From: Desulfonatronovibrio hydrogenovorans DSM 9292
GTDB lineage: Bacteria > Desulfobacterota > Desulfovibrionia > Desulfovibrionales > Desulfonatronovibrionaceae
Assembly: GCF_000686525.1 (NCBI RefSeq)
Contig: NZ_JMKT01000008.1
Coordinates: 558,001 to 622,000 of the forward strand
Direction: 5' to 3'
DNA length: 64,000 bases
A model generated the notes under the pieces. It did no database searches and was not told the DNA's origin. It saw only the letters and a list, made by a program, of their open reading frames with translations. Positions 1 through 8,500 of this stretch are shown one piece after another. Both the position numbers and the translations under genes were made by a program. The first letter of the stretch is position 1, and every line of letters starts with the position of its first letter.

Positions 1-452
1 CCCAGTTCCATGGTATCATAGGTGAGCATTTTTTTGGAAGACGCAACTGCTTGGAATCGTTTGGCCTTGAAAAGTTCATCCGGGATTTCAACTTTGATGT
101 CCTGTCTGACCTTGACCTGACAGGACAGCCTGACTTTATCCTTTATTTCCTGATCGCTCAGGTAAGGACTTTCAATGGGACTTACAGGGCCTCCGCCATT
201 CAGGACTTTGACCTTGCAGTAAGCGCAGCTCCCTCGGCCACCGCAGGCAGAGGGGATGAATATTTCGTTTTCAGCTAAAGAACCCAGCAGGCTGGATCCG
301 CCCAGGACGTCCAGTTTTTTTTGACCGTTGTTAACATCGATGGAGCATGGACCATAATTAAGGATCCATTTTTCAGCCAGGACCAGCAGCAGAGACAGAG
401 TCAGGGTGGTGCAGGTCAGAAACAGGAGGGCAACGGCAATGGAACTTAGCAT
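1..452 (-). CDS. nqrF: Na+-NQR subunit F, N-terminal part (cut by window edge)
   Basis: This is the NADH-oxidising entry subunit of Na+-translocating NADH:quinone reductase; only the first ~150 residues lie in the window. Seen: one N-terminal membrane segment (residues ~5-26), then a [2Fe-2S] ferredoxin domain with Cys70, Cys76, Cys79 (CGGRGSCAYC) and Cys111. As I recall the Vibrio protein, these four cysteines have the same numbering there. The FAD and NADH domains would lie beyond the window. The start is the ATG at 452, 12 bases after the nqrE stop. RnfB, its counterpart in RNF, lacks this plant-type ferredoxin fold, so this gene is the clearest sign that the operon is NQR and not RNF. Confidence 0.9.
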   Translation of the reverse strand, partial: MLSSIAVALLFLTCTTLTLSLLLVLAEKWILNYGPCSIDVNNGQKKLDVLGGSSLLGSLAENEIFIPSACGGRGSCAYCKVKVLNGGGPVSPIESPYLSDQEIKDKVRLSCQVKVRQDIKVEIPDELFKAKRFQAVASSKKMLTYDTMEL

Positions 453-464
453 AGGCTGAGGATC

Positions 465-1073
465 TCAGATGGTTATCATTCCGGAAAAACCCACAAAGGC
501 CAGGGACATGATTCCGATGATTATCAGGGTTATGCCTGGTCCGGCCAGACCTCTGGGCAGGGCGTTTTCATTGATTTTTTCCCTGATGCCACCGATGATC
601 ATGATGGCCAGAAACCATCCGAATCCGCTTCCAGCACCAAAGGCCAGGGCCTGGGAAAAGGTATAAGGCTGACCGAGCATGAACAGGGAAACTCCCAGAA
701 TGGCGCAGTTGACGGTTATCAGGGGCAGAAATATGCCCAGGGAGTTATAAAGAACCAGGGACACCCGCTCAATGATCATTTCCACCAGCTGGACAAAAGA
801 GGCAATGACCACAATAAAGGTGATGAGTCTCAGGTATTCCAGATCCAGAGGGATGAGAAGGTAGTTGTAAACAAGATAATTGATGCCCGAAGTACAGGTG
901 GTAACAAAGATCACTGCAGCCCCAAGTCCCATACTGGTGTCCACTTTTTTGGACACTCCAAGGACCGAGCACATTCCCAGAAACCTGGCCAGAAGAATGT
1001 TGTTGGTAAAGGCGGCCGACAGAAAGATCAGCAAGAGGGCAGTGAAAAATCCGCTTTCCAGTGTTGTTTCCAT
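465..1073 (-). CDS. nqrE: Na+-NQR subunit E
   Basis: An integral membrane subunit of 202 residues with about six membrane helices. It pairs with NqrD to hold an intramembrane [2Fe-2S] centre. Seen: Cys35 (LGMCSVLGVSKK) and Cys123 (LITVNCAILG), the two cysteine positions expected for that centre, and the NqrE-type stretch GIFLPLITVNCA. The C-terminal REKINENALPRGL resembles NqrE more than RnfA. The ATG follows the nqrD stop directly (TAAATG), so translation is probably coupled. Confidence 0.92.
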   Translation of the reverse strand: METTLESGFFTALLLIFLSAAFTNNILLARFLGMCSVLGVSKKVDTSMGLGAAVIFVTTCTSGINYLVYNYLLIPLDLEYLRLITFIVVIASFVQLVEMIIERVSLVLYNSLGIFLPLITVNCAILGVSLFMLGQPYTFSQALAFGAGSGFGWFLAIMIIGGIREKINENALPRGLAGPGITLIIIGIMSLAFVGFSGMITI

Positions 1074-1679
1074 TTAATTATCCTTGTCCAGTCTGGCCCT
1101 GGCCATCCAGGTCAGGATCCCCAGCATGAAAAAGGCCCCTGGCGGCATGACCATAATGGTCCACTGATACCACCAGATATCCCTTCCCGGCAGATCAACA
1201 CCCAGGATGGTTCCAAAACCAAGGGGCTCTCTTACCAGGGCAATGGCGATCAAGACCAGTGAATAGCCCAGTCCAGCAGCCAGGCCATCCAGAAATGAGG
1301 GCCAGGGGCGATTCTGGGAAGCAAAGGCCTCTGCCCGGCCCATGATGATGCAGTTAGTTATGATCAGACCTACGTATGGACCGATAAACCTGTGAATGTC
1401 AGGATTGGTGGCTTTGATGGCCACATCCACCATCATGACGTATCCGGCTATGATCAAAACCTGGGTGATCATTCTGACCCTTTTGGGAATATGGTTGCGA
1501 AGCACGGAAACAGTCACGTTGGACATGATGGTGGTGAAGATGACACCCACACACATGAACAGGGTATTGGCCAGAAGGTTGGTCACGGCCAGGGCTGAAC
1601 ATATTCCCAGAACCTGGCGGTAGACGGCGTTTTCTGAAAACACGCCCTGGACAAGTATATTTTTGGGGGTGTCTGCCAT
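1074..1679 (-). CDS. nqrD: Na+-NQR subunit D
   Basis: A polytopic membrane subunit of about 201 residues that shares the intramembrane iron-sulfur centre with NqrE. Seen: VLGICSALAVTN with Cys27 and LIITNCIIMGRAEAFA with Cys110, plus PSFLDGLAAGLGYS, all typical of NqrD/RnfE. I chose the ATG at 1679; a TTG two codons earlier (1685) is possible and would make the cysteines 29 and 112, as in Vibrio. It overlaps or abuts nqrC and is followed without a gap by nqrE. Confidence 0.9.
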   Translation of the reverse strand: MADTPKNILVQGVFSENAVYRQVLGICSALAVTNLLANTLFMCVGVIFTTIMSNVTVSVLRNHIPKRVRMITQVLIIAGYVMMVDVAIKATNPDIHRFIGPYVGLIITNCIIMGRAEAFASQNRPWPSFLDGLAAGLGYSLVLIAIALVREPLGFGTILGVDLPGRDIWWYQWTIMVMPPGAFFMLGILTWMARARLDKDN

Positions 1680-1681
1680 AA

Positions 1682-2323
1682 TCAATCCAGAAAACCGGTT
1701 TCACGGGTCAGCCGTTTAAATCCATCCAATTCCCTGTTCAAGGACTCCATCAGAGCCGTTGAGGTCTGGGTGGCTCCTGTAATGGCATCCACCTGGTTGA
1801 CAGGATCGGGATCCGGCGAAGGGCCGATGATGATTCTCTGATGAAGGGGTTTGTCCCAAGCAATCCTTAATCCCTGGAATTCCGCTTTGAACCATTCCTC
1901 TTCAATCCTGGCACCCAGCCCAGGTGTTTCATGCTGTTCAAGGAACTCAAGGGTCCTGATGTGCTCAAGGTCCTTATCCAGAACCAGAATTCCGGTGATC
2001 ACGTCCCAGACTCCCCGGCCCTGAAACTTGAAGCCAATCAGATGCTGTTCTTCATCTCTGGGGATATAAACCGTCCATTCCCTGTTTTCCAAAGACTGGG
2101 TTTGCACGTTCAGGCCGGACTCCACCGCTTGGATATAGTCTGAAGCAGCCGGGCCGGAAACTTCCAAAGAAAAGGCCTTAGCAAGTACCCGGTTGTGGTG
2201 CAGGAGTTCATTCTCTGCCAGCATGTCCTTGGTCAGGTGGTGAACCAGGGATACTCCGGTCCCGAAGACCAGAGTCAGGGTGGTGATAAAAAAGACCGTA
2301 TATGACGTGCTGTTTTTATTCAT
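1682..2323 (-). CDS. nqrC: Na+-NQR subunit C (covalent FMN)
   Basis: A membrane-anchored flavoprotein of about 213 residues, with one N-terminal helix (SYTVFFITTLTLVFGTG) and an FMN_bind domain. The flavin-attachment motif TGATQTS is present near residue 185; the threonine in GAT is the expected phosphoester link for FMN. The start chosen is the ATG at 2323, which overlaps the nqrB stop as ATGA; an in-frame ATG at 2359 inside nqrB is less likely. At ~213 residues it is shorter than typical NqrC (about 255) and close to RnfG in size. Confidence 0.88.
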   Translation of the reverse strand: MNKNSTSYTVFFITTLTLVFGTGVSLVHHLTKDMLAENELLHHNRVLAKAFSLEVSGPAASDYIQAVESGLNVQTQSLENREWTVYIPRDEEQHLIGFKFQGRGVWDVITGILVLDKDLEHIRTLEFLEQHETPGLGARIEEEWFKAEFQGLRIAWDKPLHQRIIIGPSPDPDPVNQVDAITGATQTSTALMESLNRELDGFKRLTRETGFLD

Positions 2324-3345
2324 ACTTTTTCCCGGTTTGCCCTGATTCTCTTCATCCACATATCAAGGGACGGAGCCAGCATGTTGCCCAGGAGTATTGA
2401 AAAGGCCACAGCTCCGGTAAAGATCCCCTTGTATCTCAAAAGAACGATCATGGCTCCGATGAACAGTCCATAAATCCACTGGGTCCGAGGACTCTTGGGT
2501 GCGGTGACCGGCTCAGTGACCATGAAGACCGCGGCAAAGAGAAGCCCGCCGGAAAGGATTACAAAAAGGGGATCAGGTACGGTATCGACTCCGGCCACGT
2601 GCTTCAAGAGCAGGGCAGTGAATAGGGCTCCCAGAATGGGTGAGAGCATGAGTCTTGGCTGGGCTGCTCTGGTGTACAAAAGCCAGGCACCTCCCAGGAG
2701 AATGGCCAGGGCGCTTACTTCGCCCATGGAACCAGCCCCCAGGACAATGGGATGGCCTTCTACCTGGATCAGACCGGAAATGTTTCCCAAAAAAAGAGCC
2801 CCAAGATCAGTGAATTGTCCATAGGTTTTGGCTGCGAACATGGGGGTGGCGGAAGTCAGGGCGTCCAGCCCGGCCCTGAGCAGGTAACCGGGCTGTTCCT
2901 GGGAGGAAATCATGCTCCATTGAGCAAACCCTCCGGGAAAGCCGGAAAATGAAGGCACGAATTTTGATGTCATATCCACTGGAAAGCAGATCCAGACAAA
3001 GGCCCGGCCCACAATGGCCGGGTTGAAAACGTTTTTTCCGAACCCGCCAAAGACCTCTTTGCCGAAAAGGATGCCTACAACAATGCCTACTGCAGCAATC
3101 CAGAAAGGTACAGTGGGTGGAAGGATCAGACAGTAGATCAGGGCTGTGACAAGACAGGCCTGAGTTACTTTGGCCTTTCTTCTGGAGGCAGTGATCCATT
3201 CGGTGATCAAGGCGAAGATTATGCATATCAGGACCAGAGCCAGGACCCTGAGACCGAAAAAGTATACAGCGCAGATAGTTGGAGGGATCAGGGCCACAAG
3301 AACCTTCTGCATGGGTTTTTGTTTCTGGAAACCTGGCTTGATCAT
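2320..3345 (-). CDS. nqrB: Na+-NQR subunit B (short form)
   Basis: The main Na+-channel membrane subunit. Seen: LPPTVPFWIAAVGIVVG, then GKEVFGGFGKNVFNPA and GRAF, which read as NqrB, and a flavin-attachment SAT motif (TSATPMF, Thr167). It has 341 residues, whereas Vibrio NqrB has about 415; the missing part is the N-terminal extension, so in length it is RnfD-like. No good ribosome site precedes the ATG (CTTTCGGATTAAC-ATG). A TTGACA at about 3453-3458 (minus strand) followed by TAAGAT could be a promoter, with an over-long 19-base spacer. It is the first gene of the visible nqr operon; no nqrA lies upstream. Confidence 0.88.
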   Translation of the reverse strand: MIKPGFQKQKPMQKVLVALIPPTICAVYFFGLRVLALVLICIIFALITEWITASRRKAKVTQACLVTALIYCLILPPTVPFWIAAVGIVVGILFGKEVFGGFGKNVFNPAIVGRAFVWICFPVDMTSKFVPSFSGFPGGFAQWSMISSQEQPGYLLRAGLDALTSATPMFAAKTYGQFTDLGALFLGNISGLIQVEGHPIVLGAGSMGEVSALAILLGGAWLLYTRAAQPRLMLSPILGALFTALLLKHVAGVDTVPDPLFVILSGGLLFAAVFMVTEPVTAPKSPRTQWIYGLFIGAMIVLLRYKGIFTGAVAFSILLGNMLAPSLDMWMKRIRANREKV

Positions 3346-3496
3346 GTTAATCCGAAAGAGTTGTAAAATGTTACAGAACAGCCTGGTTCAGGTAGAGCAG
3401 AACCGGGTTCTTCAGTCTATCTATGGATCTTATCCTTTTCCCACCGGTCCTTGTCAAGGAGTGATAAATAGCTGACACAGGACAATGGGCAACGGG

Positions 3497-3949
3497 TCAG
3501 ACAAATTTCCGGTCCAGGAGAAGATGGGTGAAATACCCGAAAACCGAAGCAAGATAAAAGGGCAAGAGGTTTTTCCAGGGGACCTCGTAAAAAACTATGG
3601 GAATTATGAATATGGCCATGGGGATGAGAAACATGGCCCACCATGTGTGAATCCAGCCCCTGTGTCTGGCCACCACCGGTAAAAGGGCGCAAAAACCCAG
3701 CACTGCCGCCCATTTGTAGTGTCCTAGAATCATCAGAGTTAAATTGATAATTGCCAGCAGGGAGTAAAACAGTTTCTGGCCTATGGAATCCGTGTCCACA
3801 TCTGGAAATAAAGCTCCCAAAACTACAAAACCCATCAGCAGCACTGCTGTTCCGGGATCAGGTCCGTACCATCCCAGCCAGTTGGCTGCGGCCAGAGTAC
3901 CGGCCCCCATGAGCAGAGCTCCTGCAGCGTGTCCCTTGTACCCGGGCAT
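3497..3949 (-). CDS. YdjM/DUF457-type inner-membrane protein
   Basis: 150 residues with about four membrane segments. It carries the scattered acidic and histidine residues of the YdjM (membrane-bound metal-dependent hydrolase-like) family: MPGYKGHAAGA, LGALFPDVDTDS, ARHRGWIHTWW and YFTHLLLD. The family is named a hydrolase, but the reaction is not settled. A good ribosome site (AGGAGG, 6-base spacing) precedes the ATG. It lies 151 bases upstream of nqrB on the same strand, in the place where nqrA would be expected. It has no resemblance to NqrA. Confidence 0.75.
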   Translation of the reverse strand: MPGYKGHAAGALLMGAGTLAAANWLGWYGPDPGTAVLLMGFVVLGALFPDVDTDSIGQKLFYSLLAIINLTLMILGHYKWAAVLGFCALLPVVARHRGWIHTWWAMFLIPMAIFIIPIVFYEVPWKNLLPFYLASVFGYFTHLLLDRKFV

Positions 3950-4118
3950 GTTCTGCCTCCTGCGTGAATCAGTAACGCCTCCAACAAGAGGCTGCGGATG
4001 CTGGTGTAAACCGGCAAAGTTCCATTTTTTTTGACTTGTTAAAAGATGCAGTGTAAAAATAAATATGCTTATGTCAACTGCTTAGTTCAAGGTTGATTAA
4101 ATTTCACGGGGAAGAACC

Positions 4119-5492
4119 ATGGACGACCAGATACCAGTGATTGACGTGTCAATGAAATGCCTGGACAAAAAAAGGTCCTTCCGGGTCCAGAAGAGAATGC
4201 ACGAAAAGATAGACGACTATGCTGAATATGATTTTACCTCCATTCAGAGCAGCGCCCTAAATGTCTTTTTCGATCTTTCCCAGGAGTTTGATTCCTTTGA
4301 AGACCTTCTTTCCATAATTGTGCTCATTCCCAAGGTCTTTTTTGATCTTGAATGCAGCCTGTATCTGCTCCGGGAGGGCCAGGCCGACAAGGTGGCCACC
4401 TGCTTTGATGCATGCCCATTGCCAAACCGCGATCCGGACAGCCTGGTTTTTTTTTCTACCCCCAAGCTGAGGGACAACTCCCTGTATCTTCCCATTAAAG
4501 GCAATAAACAGCTGATTGACCAAATCCCCTTTAATCCTCCCCATGGTCTTATGGGCGTACTGGAGATAATGCCAGCCCAGGACCTTTCCAGACATGAAAG
4601 GCTTTTTTTTGAAAAGTTTGCCAACAGGGTTGGTTTTCAGCTGCACATGCGGATGATCAGTAAAAAGAACCGTGAGCATCTGCAGTTTATCAAAACTCTG
4701 GTCAAGGACATTGGGCATAACGTCATTGTTCCTAATATGTTTTTCAAGCTGTTTTATCGCAGACTGGAAGCCAATATAAAAGCCCTGGGAGAGTTGAAAA
4801 ATGAGTTGCAGGCAGCTTATGCCCTTAATGAAGATCAGCAGATAATGGCCAAAATGGAGTACATCCACAATGGACTTCAAGAGCATTATGCTGAAATCTA
4901 TAGACACTATGAACAGACCAGCCTTTTTCTGGAGACACTGCTCAGGAGAAGTCATTTTGAGCAGGGTAAATATGTGCTGGAAAGAAAGGCCTGCAATTTT
5001 AAAAGCCAGATTATTGACCCCCAGGTCCAGAGGTACAGCCATGAGTTCAAGGAAAAGGGGATTGAGATCGCCCTGGCAGGAGTGCCAGACCAGGAAATTG
5101 AAGTGGTGGCTGATCCGGGACTCATCAGCCAAGTTTATGCCAACCTGTTTTCCAATGCAGCAAAGTATACCAGGGAAGTTGATGATTTTGCCGGCAACAG
5201 GGTAAAGTTCATTTCTTACGGATGGGAGCACAAGCCTGATTACTTCGGGCCTGACAGACACGGCATAAAATTGAATGTTTTCAGCACAGGGTCCCATATT
5301 CAGCCTGAAGACAGGGAAGGCCTGTTCCGGGAAGGATTTCGAGCTGGAAATATTGGAAAAGAACAGGGGACCGGTCACGGCCTTTTTTTTATCAGGGAAA
5401 TCGTTGAACTGCACGGGGGAGTGGTGGGATATGAACCTACTCCTTTGGGCAATAATTTTTACTTTGTCCTGCCCCTGACTGGTCAGGCCTGA
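4119..5492 (+). CDS. Sensor histidine kinase, soluble
   Basis: 457 residues with no membrane segment. Residues ~35-175 look like a divergent GAF-type sensor domain. A candidate phospho-acceptor His200 lies in VKDIGHNVIVP, followed by a helical stretch. The C-terminal ATPase domain shows the N box (SQVYANLFSNAAKYT) and a G2-like box (GTGHGLFFIREIV). The usual DxGxG (G1) box is not evident; NVFSTGSHIQPED stands in its place. Ribosome site GGGGAAG. It precedes a large hybrid kinase by 95 bases, so the two may be co-transcribed. No response regulator is adjacent, and the input signal is unknown. Confidence 0.8.
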   Translation: MDDQIPVIDVSMKCLDKKRSFRVQKRMHEKIDDYAEYDFTSIQSSALNVFFDLSQEFDSFEDLLSIIVLIPKVFFDLECSLYLLREGQADKVATCFDACPLPNRDPDSLVFFSTPKLRDNSLYLPIKGNKQLIDQIPFNPPHGLMGVLEIMPAQDLSRHERLFFEKFANRVGFQLHMRMISKKNREHLQFIKTLVKDIGHNVIVPNMFFKLFYRRLEANIKALGELKNELQAAYALNEDQQIMAKMEYIHNGLQEHYAEIYRHYEQTSLFLETLLRRSHFEQGKYVLERKACNFKSQIIDPQVQRYSHEFKEKGIEIALAGVPDQEIEVVADPGLISQVYANLFSNAAKYTREVDDFAGNRVKFISYGWEHKPDYFGPDRHGIKLNVFSTGSHIQPEDREGLFREGFRAGNIGKEQGTGHGLFFIREIVELHGGVVGYEPTPLGNNFYFVLPLTGQA

Positions 5493-5587
5493 TGATTAAG
5501 AAGCCTGGATCTGGAATTGAACTGTTCAGCTGCACTCCCCCGAGCAATTTGCATGATATTGAGCAATCCTGATCCCGACTGGTTCGG

Positions 5588-8500
5588 ATGTTGGTTCCGA
5601 TGAAAATCAAGCAAAAAATGTTTCTGCCCCTTCTGGCTCTGATTCTGATCCTGGCGGTCCTTGGGCTGTTCATGGCAGACAGACAGGCCAGCAGACTTAA
5701 AGAATCCTTTATTACCAAGCTTGGCTGGGAAAAGCAGCAAAAGGTGTATCAGTTCATGGACACTGTAGCCATGAAAAACATGGAACAGGCTGCTGTCTTT
5801 GCCATGCTTCCCCAGGTTATGACCGCCTATGAAAAGGCACTGTCCGGTAATATTGACGATCCCTTAGATCCCATGGTCCAGGAGGCCAGAGAGGATATAA
5901 GGGCGGCCCTGGGCGGACATCTTCTGGGCCAGTCCCTGGTTCATGGTTCCGGGGAGGTGCTGAGACTGCATTTTCACCTTCCCAATGGATACAGCTTTGT
6001 CAGAATGTGGCGGGAAAAAAATGTTTTTCAGGATGGATCCTACCTGGATATGTCCGAAGATCTCAGACAGTTTCGGGATACCATAAACTGGGTCATGGAT
6101 AAAAGGGAGCCGATCTACGGTTTTGAAGCTGGAAGAGGAGGTCCTGCCCTTCGAGGTGTCCTGCCCATCCATTCGCCGGCAGGAAAGTATCTGGGCTCGG
6201 TGGAAGTTCTCTCTGATTTCAATTCTCTCTGGGAATTACTCGATCTCAAGGAGGGACACCGGCTTCATCTATTTATGGGCCGGGACCTGGCAGGTGTAAT
6301 TCAGGAGTGGAATGACGGACAGACAGGGATTGATTGGGAGCAGGACTATGTCCTGGTGGCCGGACAGGATCACAGGTGGGCAGCATCCATCACTGGTCAG
6401 GATCTGGATAGGGGCATCCAGGATTTATATGTTCGGATTCAGGGGAGAGAGGCTCTTGCGGCTTTCCCGCTGCCCGATTTCAGTGGGCAGGATATGGGCG
6501 TGGTGGTCCTAATGATGGACATTACTCAGGAACAGGCTGTGCTGAATACCCAGCGTGTCGTTCTCTGGGCGTTTCTGGCTTCCGTTATGGTGATGTTCTT
6601 TTTTTTCAGCAGACATTTTCTGCAACGAAGCGTTCTTGATCCCATCAGCCGGATGAGGACCCAGATGCGGGCCATTCAGGCTGGAAGCAATGATCCCGGA
6701 GCAAGGCTCAAGGAATCGGGAAGTGACGAGATTGCTGATCTGGCCAGAGACTTTAATGGGCTTATTGACAGCTTCTACCAGGTTATGAACATGAACAGGA
6801 TAGTTCTTAACGCCATTCCTGATCCGGTCTTTGTGGTTGGGCCTGACTTCAAGTTCATCCAGGGAAACCATGCAACCAAGAATCTGGCCGGGATCAGGGA
6901 AACCAGGGACCTTCAGAAACTGACCTGCAGCGAAGTGTTCAAGGCCGACTGTTGTGACAGCGATTTATGCCCGGTGGAAATCCTGAAAAGAGGCCAGAGG
7001 GTTGATCCAGACAAGATCATCCGCTGGGAGCGTGAGGACGGCCAAGCAATCTATATAAGGCCAGTGGCCAGAAAGCTGAAGGATCGCAGTGGTAATGTGG
7101 TGGGTTACCTGGAGCTGGCTCAGGACGTCACCAGGCATGTGCTCAGGGAGAAGGACCTGGAGCAGAAAAATCGTCTCCTGGAAGAGCTTAATGAGCGCCT
7201 TGAAGATACTATGCGCAAGTACATGGTTGCGGCAGCCGCATCTGAAATCGCCAACAGGACCAAGAGTGAATTTCTGGCCAATATGAGCCATGAAATCAGA
7301 ACTCCCATGAACGGGATAATGGGCATGACTGAGCTGGCCCTGAACACTGAACTCACCCCGGAGCAGCGTGAATACCTGTCCATAACCAAGACCTCGGCGG
7401 AATCTCTGCTCAGCCTGATTGATGATATTCTTGACTTTTCAAAAATTGAGGCCGGCAGGCTGGATATTGACCACGTCAGTTTCAAGCTCAGGGATACTGT
7501 TGATGACTCCATCAGGACCCTGGCTGTTCAAGCCCATGCCAAGGGACTGGATCTGAATGTGAGGATTCAGCCATCCTTGGAAGACATGTACCTTGGAGAT
7601 CCGGACAGATTGAGACAGATCCTGATCAATCTGGTGTCCAATGCCATAAAATTCACTCAAAAAGGTGAAGTAGAGATTAAAGTTCAGGAAGCCCGGGAAA
7701 GAAAGGGCCAGATGGATCTGCCTCAAGGCCATGGGCCAGCAAAGCTGATCCATTTCACGGTTTCTGATTCTGGAATGGGCATTGCTCATGAAGATCAAAA
7801 AAGGATATTTGAAACCTTTGTGCAGCTGGATGGGAGTTCCACCCGCAAGCAGGGCGGGACAGGACTCGGACTGGCAATCTGCAAAAATCTGATTTCCTTG
7901 ATGAATGGAACGATCTGGGTTGAAAGTGAGCCTGACAGTGGAAGCAGTTTTCATTTTGTCCTTCCCCTTGAGCCGGCCAAGGATCTTCCCTTAAGCAATA
8001 TATTTGGAGACATTTCCCAGCTAAAGGGAGTCAGGGTTCTGGTTGTAGATGATAATGCCACCAACAGGAAGATACTAGAGGAAATCCTGAGCTACTGGGG
8101 AATGGATCCTGTATCAGCTGAAAACGGGGCGCAGGCTCTGGATACCCTTGAAAGGGAAGAAAAGGAAAACAGTGGGCCGGGATTCGGCCTGATGATTCTG
8201 GATATTCATATGCCGGGCATGGATGGCTTTGAAGTCCTGGAAAGAATGACCAGGGCAGGCCTGGCCAGGGAAACCCAGGTGATTGTTCTGACATCTGGAG
8301 CAGGGAAAAGGGATACTGCCAGACTAAAGGGTGTTGATGTCTTCAGCTTCATGATGAAACCCGTGAAACAGTCGGAACTTTTGTCGACCATTATCAATGC
8401 CTTGAACATAAACACTCAACAGGATCATGACCTGAATCTGGAGCAGGAGGATATGCTCCTGCCAGTACCTTCAGAGTTGAATATCCTTCTGGCCGAGGAC

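Noticed and set aside
1-3345. Reading this operon as RNF (rnfD/G/E/A/B)
   Set aside because: NqrF-type N-terminal helix plus [2Fe-2S] ferredoxin domain replaces RnfB, and NqrB/D/E signatures fit better. Lengths of B and C are RNF-like, which is reported as a finding instead.
4257-5414. Long open frame on the minus strand opposite the soluble kinase
   Set aside because: 385 codons, but entirely antisense to a kinase with clear N and G2 boxes. No ribosome site or recognisable domain.
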